Assembly: GCA_036924085.1 (NCBI GenBank)
Contig: JAVGWX010000004.1
Location: forward strand, 82,114,941 to 82,178,940
Length of the DNA: 64,000 nucleotides
DNA from: Ariolimax columbianus
Lineage: Eukaryota; Mollusca; Gastropoda; Stylommatophora; Arionidae
Direction: 5' to 3'
Positions 31,622 to 42,002 of the stretch are shown piece by piece; position 1 is the first letter of the stretch, and every line of letters begins with the position of its first letter. The translations under genes were made by a program, and so were the position numbers. The notes under the pieces were generated by a model that was not told the origin of the DNA, ran no database searches, and worked only from the letters and a program-made list of their open reading frames with translations.

Positions 31622-31765
31622 AATGTCGAGCGTGTGGCCGAATAGTTTCGAGGCCTGCATGCCGACAAGGAGGGCAGCAGTTCGTATCCCAGGTATGGCA
31701 TATGTTGTTTTTCTGTTTGGGGTGAAATAAACAATCATAGCCAGCACACGACGTGGTGACAACAA
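31622..31765 (+). mobile_element. tRNA-derived SINE (family F)
   Basis: Head gcgtgtggccgaatagtttc (box A TGGCCGAATAG) and, about 40 bp on, gcagttcgtatcccagg (box B near GGTTCGATTCC), then tttggggtgaaataaacaat and agcacacgacgtgg. The same order (tgtgaccgaacag, gcgagttcgaacctc, atgggtgaaataaac, cagcacagaacgtg) occurs at 49370-49505. Confidence 0.75.
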
Positions 31766-31929
31766 TGGCGAAGCGCTCTGTAGTCCTCAGCCTTCAAAAC
31801 CTCTCGACTACCCTAGCAATGGGAAAAATGTCGTATGACAGTAATGTCGACTCTGAAAACAAGCTCCACTAGTGTAGTCTGGCTCACAGAATAGGGGTCA
31901 CCGTGTGAAGACAAGCCACGTACTTAAAA

Positions 31930-32205
31930 GAGAGAGAGAGAGAGAAATGGAGAGAGAGAGAGACGGAGAGAGAGACAGAGAGAGACCAAGAGAGAAGAGA
32001 GAGAGAAGAGAGAAAGAATAGAGAGAGAAGAGAGTGAGAAGAGAGAGAGAGAAGAGAGATTAGAGAGAGAAAGAGAAGAGAGGGAGAGAAGAGAGAGATG
32101 AGAGAGAAGAGGGAGAGATAGGACAGAGAGAGAATAGAGAGAGAAGAGAGATAGACAGAGAGAGAAGAGAGAAAAGAGAGAAGAGAGAGAGAGGAGAGAG
32201 AGAAG
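31930..32205. repeat. GA-rich purine tract
   Basis: About 275 bp of (GA)n with gagaagag and agaga variants. The plus strand is almost pure purine. Confidence 0.95.
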
Positions 32206-32360
32206 TCTTCATCCCCTGATTAAATCTGGGTTCAGTTCCCTTCCACATTGATTTTTCCTTTCAAAACCGTAAGAATGGTATCCATTTACAGATGGGTCGA
32301 CTGGAGCATACCGGTGTGGAGAGCTGAAATCCTCTACCTCTGCGAGTGCTCTACCCCAAC
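32205..32360 (-). mobile_element. tRNA-derived SINE (family K) with conserved central motif
   Basis: Minus order: GGGGTAGAGCACTCGCAGAG (box A region), TATGCTCCAGTCGACCCATC, TGTAAATGGATACC, then GTGGAAGGGAACTG. The middle motif (CAGCTGTAAATGGGTACCTG in consensus) recurs in four other SINEs of this window. Confidence 0.75.
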
Positions 32361-32589
32361 GCTAATCTGACGCTCGTAAGACACCATACATAAAAGAGAC
32401 ACCTACAAACCATGGTAGAAGACACGAGCAAGTGTCTCGGTTAGCTCAGATGGTTTCTTGTGCTTATCTGATGTCTCTCGTCATTTGGGCTCAAGATGGA
32501 TTGGATTAATTGCACAATCTCCGACGCATGTGAAATAATGGCAAGATCTCCCTTGTGACAAAAAGCTGCATCTACCAGTTCTAAGTGCT

Positions 32590-33055
32590 CCCAGTCCTGC
32601 GTGGTCCCAGTCCTGCGTGGTCCCAGTCCTGCTTTACTGCTCCGAAACCTGGACATTGCTGAAACACGACATGTCGAGACTGGAAGCCCTTCACATGCGC
32701 AACCAGAGGCGTATCCTGTGCATTCGATGGCATGACTACATCCGCAACGTGGAGCTCTCTGCTAAAACAGGCCTTCATCCAATCTGAGAAACACTTGACC
32801 GGCACCGAGTTTCTTTGTTTGATCATGTTGTTCGGCTGGGCCATGAAACCCCTGTCCACAAGATACTACTCAAGTCGTTCTTCGGCGCCAAAAGTCTTCC
32901 CCACGACCGGCTGAAGGCGCAGAAGAGGCTCTCCCCGAACAGTATAGCTCCAGCAAGTAGTAGCTTCCTCCTCCGCCCTGGACGAGGCCTAGAACCACGT
33001 CACAGATATGGGTCATGGATATTGCCGACCGACGCAACGGGCCTCACACGCCTAA
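32590..33055 (+). pseudogene. LINE C-terminal fragment (RRIL/GHVVRL type)
   Basis: Plus frames give VLLYCSETWTLLKHDMSRLE, LHMRNQRRILCIRWHDYIRN, then, after a stop, RVSLFDHVVRLGHETPVHK. This is the LLY.CETWTLLK.D...LE.FHMRCQRRILGI.W.D...N ... FGHV.RL...TP.H plan of another endonuclease-RT family. A triple 18-19 bp duplication (cccagtcctgcgtggtc) sits at its left end. Stop codons and frameshifts present. Confidence 0.8.
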
Positions 33056-33339
33056 GTAAACATTATAATTATCTCATTATTACTTCGTTTGTTTTCGTTT
33101 TGCTTGATTTTTCTCTTGGATGCTCCTATTCTATTATTTTGGTCTTTTTTCCCCGAGTGGTGTCCACGTGGGATCCGCGTGTGGCTGAGACAATAATAAG
33201 GAGAGCATGTTTTTTCAGAGACAACTTGCAGTGCTATCAGACACTTCATGGCGGTAGACTGTCTGCGGCAGAGACGAGAATAGGGCCACTGTCACGCTCT
33301 GTTTCCTGTCGTAAGAGACAACTGACATAGTTGTCAACT

Positions 33340-33560
33340 TAACTTAACTTAACTTAACGTCTTTATACTGGTTTAGAAGACTCTATAGAGTCTGTATACA
33401 ACTAGTTTCTTGGAGAGTGGTTTAACCGATGTGCGAGTCCATCGTAATAGACTCAAACACTAGAGCTAAGTAGAACCGTAGTCAGACAGGCGCCATCTAG
33501 GCGCTCTTAACAAAACACATGAGGATAGGTACAAATAAATTGGGTAGATTTTTAACTGAG
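33340..33560 (-). mobile_element. S1 SINE, 3' half
   Basis: From the 3' end: repeated taactt units, cgtctttatactggtttaga, gactctatagagtctgtata, then the S1 body gtgcgagtcc, gactcaaacactagagctaa, ggcgccatcta and aattgggtagattttt. The tRNA-like head is missing. Nothing recognised in 33056-33339 apart from a short motif (gtaagagacaactga) that is echoed in reverse near 54000. Confidence 0.8.
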
Positions 33561-34120
33561 GCCATGTTGTAAGATGCAGCTAACGAATACTCTCCAACTC
33601 AAGAAATCCCACAACCCACAATTTCCACAGGCCAACAACTTGCTGAGTCGAGCAGCCTTCTTTATTTTTTTTTAGTTGACAGTGCATCCGACCTCAGCAC
33701 GCATTTTTAAAATGGGTTCACATCCCATAGGAGTAAAACTTTGCCGGTTCATGAATCCGACCACATGCAAGTTTGATTTGTGAGACTTTCCACTATCCCC
33801 TAAGCTATCCCGACAACCGTCTTGTGGATTTCAATGAAAGTTCCAAAAACAATACCTCATTTCTAATTTAGCAATAGACAAGGAAACTAGTCTTCCCATG
33901 GATCAGAAGTTAAACAATTTAAAAAAATTCCTTAAAGTTTCTTAAAATTCGTTTGCATCTACTCTTCCTTATTATTATCATCCTCGTTATAATCAACATT
34001 ACTAAAATGTTTGTCAATTATCATCACAGACCAAATTATTCGCAGAACATTCGCTCAGGTGACACTTGCTCCGTAAGACTTTCGATCTGTAGCCAGTTCT
34101 TTCAAAATAGCCATAGTCAT
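33561..34120. other. Mostly unassigned, with a SINE-like segment
   Basis: Positions 33675-33815 (gtgcatccgacctcagcacg, aaatgggttcacatccca, ctaagctatcc) look like a decayed SINE of the B or tRNA-derived sort. No other feature recognised. Confidence 0.4.
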
Positions 34121-34124
34121 CTTG

Positions 34125-34200
34125 AGTAGCAAAAACTGGTTGTATGCTGACTCTGCAGAGCCTTTTAAACCAGTATGAAGAAGCTAAGCTAAGTTAAGTT
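34125..34200 (+). mobile_element. Isolated CR1/L2-type 3' tail
   Basis: Only the conserved 3' end is present: actggttgtatgctgactct, gcagagccttttaaaccagt, then gctaagctaagttaag. It could belong to the LINE or to S1, which share this tail. Confidence 0.75.
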
Positions 34201-34314
34201 CTTCAGAACATGTTTGGTGTTGTGTGTTTATATCTTTTCTTCGGTTTGCATCTGGATAGTTTTCCAGGTACTGTATCCACCATTGTGTATTTGTTTTAAA
34301 CCACTGTACCATTT

Positions 34315-35449
34315 CTTCTTCTTCTGCGTACACAGTCAGACAGTAACCATTATTTTCTCGAAAAAAGCGGCGGTCATCCTGAGACTCTCGCCACTACCAT
34401 AGAGCTTGTCTTGCAGTTCCACTGGCAATGGCCACATCTGCTCTCTCTGATCCTCGTATGTCGGGCAGTTCTGCAGCAGATGTTCAGTGGTCATTTTACC
34501 AGTACCGCACGGGCATTCGTCGGTACACCCTATCTTCAATTTGTTGAAGAGGTGGTACCTCAGTCTGTTGTGGCCAGTGCGAAGTCTGAAGACAACGACC
34601 TGCTCTCTTCGGTTCAACTGGTAATAGGCATCGTTTTTGGTGTAACCAGTATGTTCGGTTTCCCATTTGGACATGTACCTGGCTTTGATAAGCCGTTTTG
34701 ACTCTTCGTACGTCATACTGGTATCTATTTGTGGTAGCCTTGCACCTTCTTTTGCCAGTCTGTCTGCCTCCTCGTTGCCTTGGATGTTGCAGTGTGACGG
34801 AACCCACTGTACCACTACCCTTTTTGGTGCGGACTGTTGGCACAGTTTGCAGAGTGCTGCTCTTAAGTCATTAAGCTCAGTGTTTTTCTGGCTTTTTAGC
34901 GCTGTGACTACTTCGAGAGCATCTGTCAGCAGGACTATATGGCTCTCATTTTCACTGTGTGTTACCATTTCTTCCACTGCCGCCCTCAGTGCCTCTGCCT
35001 CTGCTCTGAAATTGCTCGTGTACTTACCAGTAGCGAATGACAGTGTTATTTTTCTGCCATTTGGTAGGTTCAGGAATGCTCCTGCCCCTCCGTTCTGTGT
35101 AGTGTTTGTTACAGAACCGTCGGTGTATGCATGGGTCCAGTCCATGCTTGGGTAGCTTTTCGTTATGAAGCTTAGGGTAGTTTCTCTCCTTTCTTTTTCA
35201 CTCTGGCAGTTTTTGTTTGCAATACCTGGTATATTTTCTACCACCTCTGGAAATATATCCTGCCTCCAAGTAGGTTTTCGTACAGTAGTGATGGGTGTTG
35301 GTGTTGTTAGTGCGTTTATGGGATCTTCGTGCATCTTTGCTTTGGCTATTTCTGCAAAGTTTCTCCCCTTTAGTTTCCCAGTTCCCAAATTGTTTAGCCT
35401 CTGGTACATTGGATGGTCCGTCAGTCTTCGGAGTTTCTCTGACTGCAGC
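34315..35449 (-). mobile_element. RNase H LINE (I-group), best preserved copy, 18-bp target-site duplication
   Basis: A 1,135-bp 5'-truncated insertion flanked by a perfect 18-bp repeat, taaaccactgtaccattt, at 34297-34314 and 35450-35467. It ends in a short (GAA)n tail. Its whole coding content is one uninterrupted frame (34336-35409). The endonuclease and RT catalytic core are absent, so it cannot move by itself. The perfect duplication and open frame point to a recent insertion. Confidence 0.95.
34336..35409 (-). CDS. RNase H domain and C-terminus of an I-group LINE ORF2 (357 codons, truncated)
   Basis: RNase H degrades the RNA strand of RNA-DNA hybrids during retrotransposition. Residues by position in this frame: D97 (YTDGSV), E137 (FRAEAEALRA), D163 (LLTDAL) and D216 (GNEEADRLAK) form a complete acidic set, with H206 in WVPSHCNIQG. 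Next comes a basic helical region, FRLRTGHNRLRYHLFNK, at about 274-290, and C299-x-C301-x8-H310-x4-C315, a likely zinc-binding motif found at the end of such LINE proteins. The first 90 residues correspond to the linker after RT. The methionine at 35409 is internal to the parent protein, so this is not a normal start. Expression of this fragment is unproven. Confidence 0.85.
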   Translation of the reverse strand: MYQRLNNLGTGKLKGRNFAEIAKAKMHEDPINALTTPTPITTVRKPTWRQDIFPEVVENIPGIANKNCQSEKERRETTLSFITKSYPSMDWTHAYTDGSVTNTTQNGGAGAFLNLPNGRKITLSFATGKYTSNFRAEAEALRAAVEEMVTHSENESHIVLLTDALEVVTALKSQKNTELNDLRAALCKLCQQSAPKRVVVQWVPSHCNIQGNEEADRLAKEGARLPQIDTSMTYEESKRLIKARYMSKWETEHTGYTKNDAYYQLNRREQVVVFRLRTGHNRLRYHLFNKLKIGCTDECPCGTGKMTTEHLLQNCPTYEDQREQMWPLPVELQDKLYGSGESLRMTAAFFEKIMVTV

Positions 35450-35800
35450 TAAACCACTGTACCATTTGATGTATTGTCAAATAATTTTAGTTTCTTAGAC
35501 TTTATGATGCTTGCGATCCAAAATTGTTCTAGACGCAATCTATTTAAGACGCCTTTATTTATTTTTTGTTTCGCTATGCATGCTGGTCTGAGAACTTGCC
35601 ATTAGCATTTGAACTCGAATGATTTAATGTTTTTGCTCAGTGTGTGTGTGTGCGTGCATGAGTGGGTACTTGCGTGCGTGCGTGCGTGTGTGTGTGTGAT
35701 TTTGTTTCGTGTCCACACGTTTGTCCAAGGCAAGATACATGTTTTAGGATTTATTTCTCTGATTGGTTGCTAGTGCTCTGTCCTACGTTCCTCATTCTTC
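35450..35800. other. Unassigned; short TG tract
   Basis: Contains tgtgtgtgtgtgcgtgc-like DNA at 35640-35697. No other feature seen. Confidence 0.5.
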
Positions 35801-35805
35801 CTCCT

Positions 35806-35975
35806 TCTTCTTCTTCTTCTTCGTTCGTTCTCAACCTCCTTCTACAAAGCCGTAAGCAGGACTTTACAGTACAGGATCTAGTCTGTAGAACGGAATGCGT
35901 AGTGTCGATTGTTTACAGTTTGACTGCTATATTTGGGCCTTCCGGTCCGACACATCCGTCTTCGACAGTGAACGC
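35806..35975 (-). mobile_element. SINE-A, short subfamily, diverged
   Basis: CTT run, cgttcgttctcaacctcctt, gaacggaatgcgtagtgtcg, ccggtccgacacatccgtct, ending cttcgacag. More substitutions than the other short copies, hence older. No target duplication found. Confidence 0.8.
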
Positions 35976-36440
35976 TCCACGTGTTATTTAACGTCTGCGT
36001 TATCATGACTATTCTTCTTCTGACGTCTCTGGACATGCCTGATCCAATTTCAGTGTCGACAAGTTACGATGACGTGCATGCCTTCTTGTGTGTTCTAGGG
36101 AATCAGTTCTTGGTTGATGCTAGTCTTAGGAAAGATAGCTTTATGAATCACCCGTAGCATGGTTGGTGGAAAGATCACTGGATATTTTCTTTGTTGCCCT
36201 ACAATCTAACCAATACACTAAGAGTGCGGAACATCGCGTGAACATTAAGCCAATATAATCAGATGTCATGTTTACGGAAGCCACAGGGGATGAGAAAATC
36301 ATAGACCATAAAGAATCTAGAAAAGGATGAAAGAAAAGTCTAAGTAATCAGGGTTTAAAGGTCGAGGAAAAGGTAAAGGTCAGTCCCACAGCAACAATTG
36401 CGGTCGGGGATGGAGATAACTCTTCATGTACTTAGGCCGC
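35976..36440. other. Unassigned stretch
   Basis: No domain or repeat family that I can support. Confidence 0.4.
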
Positions 36441-36444
36441 AGCC

Positions 36445-36645
36445 TATGTGAGATGGGGTGGGCAGTTCCCTTCCTTGATATTTATACCAGCAACAACTCA
36501 TGCGTCAGGTACTCATTTACAGCTGGGTCAACTGGAGGAGTGGTCGTACCAGGAACGTACTACGTCCCGGATTTGTTTTCAGTCCGTCTGTGATTTCGAA
36601 CCATGGCACACTGTAATCCCGTGCTTAGCAAGCCGGCTCACTGTC
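36445..36645 (-). mobile_element. tRNA-derived SINE (family K)
   Basis: Minus order: GTGAGCCGGCTTGCTAAGCA (box A region), CATGGTTCGAAATCAC (box B), CTCCAGTTGACCCAGCTG, TAAATGAGTACCTGA, then AGGAAGGGAACTGCC. It shares the central and 3' motifs with 32205-32360. Confidence 0.75.
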
Positions 36646-36699
36646 GACTATACTTCACCCTCAGTTGAGAAGACGGCCCAAATTAGAATAGAGGTGACA

Positions 36700-37665
36700 A
36701 TAAAAGTTGAGGGAACATGTTGTAATAAATGCCCTAAGAAACCAGGGCGGGGCTCAAAATTATACCAAGATGATCGAAGAAATAAACGTAGGCTGTGGTA
36801 CGGACATTGCTCTGTACCACCGCCCAATAACTGTTCCACTAACCAGAGGAGTGCCGCAGGGCGACACAATTTCTCCAAAGCTTATCACAGCGATGCATGA
36901 GGACGTTTCCCAGCAGCTGAGTTGGGCCGATAGAGGCATCAATAAAGATGGGGAAAAGCTCACCCACCTCCGCTTTGTGGACGACATTGTGTTCATCAGC
37001 CACACCGACGAGGAGGCCGAGTACTACCTGAACGAACTGGATGAGATCATTAGAGGTGTCAGACTACGGATGAGCAAAAAGAAAACTCAATGTCTCCGAA
37101 ACCCTTACTGCCGCAAATTCGAGATCAAGCTGGTAGACTAGCTCCTACATATACTTAAGGGAAGAAATTAATGCCACCCACACTCTAGACCGAGAAATCT
37201 CAAGACGAAGAGCTGCAGTCTGGTCTAGCTTCAATACCATAACGCCTATACTCCTGCAACTGAAAGACACCATTGCAGGGCCGCACGTTTTCAATTCTGC
37301 GGTCACGCCAGCCATGATCTACGGATGTGAAGTTTGAAATATATGCAACCCGGATCCAGAGAAACTGCGAGCGATGGAAAGATGCATCTTTGGGAACTCG
37401 ATCAGAGATCGAATCCACAAAGCTGAAAAAAGAGAACGTGCTTTATTTAGAGACGTCGTGGAGGCTGCTTTGTCTCGCAAATACCACTGAGCTGGCCACG
37501 TGGTGCGCATGCCAGATAACAGATGGACACTCAGAACGACGTTTTGGTGGTTATATAATTATACACGACCACGCGGCCGCCTACCCATACGATGGCGAGA
37601 TGGTCTGCTCAGAGACCTAGGTCCGAAATAGTACGACACGGCGAAAGATCGAACTGCATACAGGA
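36700..37665 (+). pseudogene. RTE-1-like LINE, RT palm to C-terminus
   Basis: The frame 36707-37141 contains RGVPQGDTISPKLITA, HLRFVDDIVFIS (FVDD in place of FADD; both aspartates kept) and RLRMSKKKTQCL. After a gap the plus strand continues in other frames with GPHVFNSAVTPAMIYGCEV, RAMERCIFGNSIRDRIHKAE, RDVVEAALSRKYH, AGHVVRMPDNRWTLRTTFW and RPRGRLPIRWRDGLLRDLG. That order is the standard RTE-type plan. Stops (for example after GCEV) and frameshifts make it a pseudogene. Its C-terminus matches 8090-8470. Confidence 0.88.
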
Positions 37666-37734
37666 CATTGTTGGTTACCTCGCATACGGCACACCCACCT
37701 GACTGGTCGATGATATTGTTTTGTATTCATTTTT

Positions 37735-37900
37735 TATTTTTTATTTTACGTGTTACGCTAGTTTCGACTGGAAATGGCGCGCCTATTCCACCACAGACCG
37801 TAGTCAAGTGGGCGATATTAAGACGCATAAACCAGTGTTTGGATGCATGTGTGCGTCTGAGTGATCCTATGCTAGGTGTGTGCGCTCTGAGACGCCAGCC
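37735..37900 (+). repeat. Dispersed repeat, family E
   Basis: Second copy of the repeat at 28943-29107, here plus-oriented: ttttattttacgtgttacgc, atggcgcgcctattccacc, cagaccgtagtcaagtgggc, ataaaccagtgtttggatgc. Followed directly by a 34-bp array. Confidence 0.8.
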
Positions 37901-37956
37901 CAACCAAAGTGCAATGGAATGCCTCACCCTGAAGGCGCATGTGAAAGTTGTGCAAG

Positions 37957-38475
37957 AAGGTGATTGTTGGACAGAGTCAAATGAAACAAGAGGGTGATTG
38001 TTGGACAGGGTCAAATGAAACAAGAGTGTGATTGTTGGACAGAGTCAAATGAAACAAGAGTATGATTGTTGGATATAGTCAAATGAAACAAGAGGGTGAT
38101 TGTTGGACAGAGTCAAATGAAACAAGAGGGTGATTGTTGGACAGAGTCAAATGAAACAAGAGGGTGATTGTTGGACAGAGTCAAATGAAACAAGAGGGTG
38201 ATTGTTGGACAGAGTCAAATGAAACAAGAGGGTGATTGTTGGACAGAGTCAAATGAAACAAGAGGGTGATTATTGGACAGAGTCAAATGAAACAAGAGGG
38301 TGATTGTTGGACAGAGTCAAATGAAACAAGAGGGTGATTGTTGGACAGAGTCAAATGAAACAAGAGGGTGATTATTGGACAGAGCCAAATGAAACAAGAG
38401 GGTGATTGTTGGACAGAGTCAAATGAAACAAGAGGGTGATTGTTGGACAGAGTCAAATGAAACAAGAGGGTGTGG
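37957..38475. repeat. 34-bp minisatellite, about 15 copies
   Basis: Unit agggtgattgttggacagag + tcaaatgaaacaag (34 bp), very uniform. It is immediately followed by the pentamer array. Confidence 0.95.
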
Positions 38476-38509
38476 AAGGAGAAGAGTTGGTCGAAGAGAA
38501 GCCAGAGTA

Positions 38510-38757
38510 GTGTATTGTATTGTATTGTATTGTATTGTATTGTACTGTATTGTATTGTACTGTATTATATTGTATTGTACTGTATTATATTGTATTGTAC
38601 TGTATTGTATTGCACTGTATTATATTGTATTGTACTGTATTGTATTGTACTGTATTATATTGTATTGTATTGTATTGTATTGTACTGTATTGTATTGTAC
38701 TGTATTGTATTGTATTGTATTGTATTGTATTGTATTGTATTGTATTGTATTGTGAAC
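38510..38757. repeat. TGTAT/TGTAC pentanucleotide array
   Basis: About 49 pentamers of tgtat with tgtac and tatat variants. Because the period is 5 it is open in several frames and on both strands, giving LYCIV-type repeats. Not coding. Confidence 0.95.
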
Positions 38758-39210
38758 ATGGTCCATAGAATACCACATAAACCGACGATGAATGTAATAA
38801 TAATAAAGAAAACGGTGATGTTGATGATAGTGTTAACGGCAATGCTGATGCTGAGGAGGGTGAAAATGATGATCATTTTAAATGTTCACATCTCATCATA
38901 TTATCACCTTCCACGTATGTCGCCATTTGCACCGTAGGGGATAACACATGACAACAGTTATTTCCCTCATATCTAGCTCCTTTAGGATGCTTGTGTCTAT
39001 ATTCCTCATATTATTTATTTTCCTTTTTGTTGTTTTTATTTCTCATGCATTCTTCATGGAGGAGGCACTTTGTTGCAGATATAATGGAAGCAAAGGTAAA
39101 GAATGTCCAAAAGTTGGCACTGCTGTTGAGGAGGAAGTGTGAAACACATCACTAAACTATGACTTAGAGTTTTCTAACGCCGAATGAGGTTCACGTTCTC
39201 CCAGAATTTC
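38758..39210. other. Unassigned, AT-rich
   Basis: Contains imperfect tgatgatg stretches at 38815-38875. No gene recognised. Confidence 0.45.
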
Positions 39211-39214
39211 ATTT

Positions 39215-39345
39215 CCTCTAACAAAACGTCACGTACCCATTTACAGCTTGGTAGTCTAGAGCGTGTCAATTCCGGGTATCTGACCCGGTACCTTGTAACT
39301 TGAAAGGCAACCGCTTTAACCATTCGACGATTCAGACGACGTTTA
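39215..39345 (-). mobile_element. tRNA-derived SINE fragment (family K)
   Basis: Minus order: CGTCGAATGGTTAAAGCGGT (box A region), GGTACCGGGTCAGATACCCG (decayed box B), then CTCTAGACTACCAAGCTG and TAAATGGGTACGTGA. It carries the family K central motif. The 3' part is short. Confidence 0.65.
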
Positions 39346-39540
39346 ATGTTATGAAGTGGAAGAACCTACAAAAGATGTCGCCGGCCACTTCAGAATTGAC
39401 CCAGCGTACACTAGCGCTTCTAGAGAACACTAACAACATGGACAGCTGAAACATTGCTGATCGAGACCGCACATCACCAGTATCCCTGGAAACAGGCTGT
39501 ATCGCAGCAGTCTGGTCAACGAGGTGGGGACCAACACTGC

Positions 39541-39712
39541 TTCTTCTTCTTCTTCTTCTGCATCCGTGTTCAATTTCCCGCTACCCAGTCCTGAACAGCA
39601 CTTTGCAAGTAGAAGGAAGTAATCCGCTAAACGGATTGCGTTATGTTGGTAATATACCGTTGTGACTGCGATATGTGAACCTTTCGGTCCGACACATCTA
39701 TTTTCGACAAAT
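39541..39712 (-). mobile_element. SINE-A, short subfamily, with 9-bp target-site duplication
   Basis: CTT run, gtgttcaatttcccgctacc, ctgaacagcactttgcaagt, ggtccgacacatctattttc, ending gacaaat. Flanked by caacactgc at 39532-39540 and 39713-39721. To its left, 39435-39535 resembles the family B/D block gccagactgctg...cctgtttccagg in reverse. Confidence 0.85.
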
Positions 39713-39764
39713 CAACACTGCAATCTCCATAGTGGTGAACTTACTAAAACACCTCGCACTACAC

Positions 39765-39985
39765 TTCCTCTTCTTCTTCTTCTTCTTCTTTTTCGTCGGC
39801 GCTCGTTCTGAAAAGGACGTTGTAATGTTGTGTCGTAGTTTACAGCGAGGCTACCATATCTGCACCTAAAGTCCGATATATTTTTGTTTGTCTGGTACCG
39901 AGTTTACCTTCCCACTGCGATCCCTTTTCTATTAGCCAGTGCAGTCTGCTTGCAGGTGCGCCACTTGGACGTAGAAGTGGGGTAT
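39765..39985 (+). repeat. Dispersed repeat, family B
   Basis: CTT run, cgtcggcgctcgttctgaaa, aggacgttgtaatgttgtgt, cgtagtttacagcgaggct, catatctgcacc, gtaccgagtttacctt, gcgatcccttttctattagc and cacttggacgtagaag. Confidence 0.8.
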
Positions 39986-40185
39986 GGAAATGTATTTTTT
40001 CATATGCTCTTCACGTGTATGTCTCCGTTGTTGGGTTGAAGAGTTTGCAAGTCCCAATGATCGCTAGAGCTATGCTGGCGGGATTACTACTCCAGGTACA
40101 GCAAAGTAAAGTAAAGGCCGTCGTTCATGGTAGACGATGACGGCTTAATTAATTTTGCTATCGCTATTTTTAGCAAGGATTAACT

Positions 40186-40385
40186 GCGCTACTTGTTATC
40201 CTCACTCTCTCGTCTCGAGCCGCCCGACCCCAGTGGCAAGTCAAGGACAAGACGACTAGGGGGCGACTACGAGATGCAGGGGACTCCGCATCAAGCACCC
40301 GTGAAAACGACAGCGGAGTCCGGAGTCAAACCTACACCACCTGATCACGAGGCCGACGGCTTAACCACTTCGCCACGGAATCCAG
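40186..40385 (-). mobile_element. tRNA-derived SINE (family G)
   Basis: Second copy of the SINE at 1131-1342. The minus-strand head has TGGCGAAGTGGTTAAGCCGT and, for box B, GGTTTGACTCC (one change from the other copy). The bodies are near-identical, including gcaggggactccgcatcaag. Nothing recognised in 40386-40674. Confidence 0.85.
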
Positions 40386-40674
40386 GTAGGGACACCCAAA
40401 CAGGACAGGTCCTTGTTGAGGGACCAGGCTAAAGGACAGAGAAGCCGGTTGAGTCCTCTAGCTGTAGATGCAGAATCCACCGTCCAGTGGTATAAGCTCT
40501 GGCTGCAATAATCAACCCTTACTCCATACAATTGTGTTTCGTTATTTGATGTTCGTCCTCGTGGATGAGGGAGAGATGCAGTCCAGCGGATAGTGCGTCC
40601 CACCACATTGTGATGATTTCCCAGCTGGCGAAACATTTTTAATGTACCATCGCTACAGATGAGCTGAGAACACT

Positions 40675-41225
40675 GACTGCAGGGAAGTTATCGTCAAATT
40701 GTACAAAGCATTAGTTGGACCTAGATTGGAGTACTGTGTACAGGTGTGGAGTCCTTATCGTAGAAGAGATATACACATGCTGGAAAGGATACAAATAAGA
40801 GCGACAAAGCTGATAGTGTGATTCCAGAATTACAGTTATGACCAAAGAATCAGAAAAACCGGCCTACGATGTCTAGAAAAGAGAAGAATTCGAGGTGAGA
40901 TAATCACAGGAACAGAAAAATTAGACTATATCAAGTTTTTTCCTAATCCAACCATCCACAAGAACAAGACACATAGGTACACATTAACTAAAGAACGGGC
41001 CAGATTAGATATCAGAAAATATATTTTTAGTCAGAGATTGGTTAACGATTGGAATGCATCGTCTCAGGACGTAGTGGAGGCACGGACAATTAATGGATTT
41101 AAGAATAGATTGGATGCGGGATTTAAGAATAGATTGGATGCGCATAGCTTTTAAAGCAAGGAAATGTAAATGAAACTGGTTTTTATACAGACTGCAGATA
41201 TAAAGACGTTAAGTTAGTTAAGTTA
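40675..41225 (+). mobile_element. CR1/L2-like LINE, degraded 3' end
   Basis: Plus frame: [44 protein letters not shown], stop, then RIRKTGLRCLEKRRIRGEI. Further on comes gtcagagattggttaacga (SQRLVN) and a 23-bp tandem duplication of tttaagaatagattggatgc near 41097-41142. The usual tail tactggtt...cagact...ttaagtt closes it. Multiple lesions; inactive. Confidence 0.85.
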
Positions 41226-41480
41226 AAACGATGTAATGGCCGACTTAGATGTTTGTGCTACGTCCATTGCAGGGCGTTACCATCCTGGAGCACCAACACA
41301 CTAAACCGCCTCCAATCAGGGATACTCGAAAGATGCGTTCGTGCGCACCCCTTCGGTATCATGATGCATCTAAGACAATAGACCTTAAACGAACTCCAAC
41401 TAAGGAAGATCTGTGATTTTGTCAAAGAGACACTGGGCTGCCAAAAGTTACCAGCTCACAGCAAATGGATTATATTGATT
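41226..41480. other. Unassigned; weakly LINE-like
   Basis: The plus frame contains NRLQSGILERCVRAHPFG and LNELQLRKICDFVKETLGC, which has the look of a LINE C-terminus but I cannot place it in a family. Confidence 0.35.
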
Positions 41481-41489
41481 ACCCTGGAA

Positions 41490-41810
41490 TAACGAGACGC
41501 TAGTCCGGCCAGGCACAACATACTGACCAGGATATCGTGTCAGGACCAAGACGCAATCTCTCATCAATGTGGAGTCCCTTGGAAACAGATTGTTTTCAAG
41601 GCAGTCTGGATCGACGTGATCCCCGTAATGGAGAGCATCACGCAGAATAAGACAAACTAACACAACCGCTTATAGGACCAGAGTTTACCTTCATCAGCTC
41701 GGGATATGAGAAAAGCTACTACAACCCGTAACTCAACATCCTTTTCAGGCCGCATAAAAGAGTAAACTTACTCACTGTCGATATTAAACCACAATAACAT
41801 CAACATACTA
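41490..41810 (-). repeat. Dispersed repeat, family D
   Basis: Same strand and order as 2095-2420: cacaacatactgaccaggat, ggaaacagattgttttcaag, gacgtgatccccgtaatg, taccttcatcagctcgggat, ctactacaacccgtaactca, taaaagagtaaacttactca. Confidence 0.75.
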
Positions 41811-42002
41811 TCAACATCATCATCATGTTTCACGTGGCCCTGATTACTCGTCACTGAAAGACAGTAACAATGTAACACGTAACCTTTCCATGCAACGTTT
41901 TCTAAGAAACACTTTCAGCGTTATCTGAACATACTCGTCCACGGACGTGCCCGCCCATCTCGATGGATAACGTACGTTCTCAAACGTTGGAAGCATTGTT
42001 GT

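Noticed and set aside
38402..38937. Frames of 117-155 codons reading LYCIV-type repeats
   Set aside because: They run through a TGTAT pentamer array that is open in several frames on both strands.
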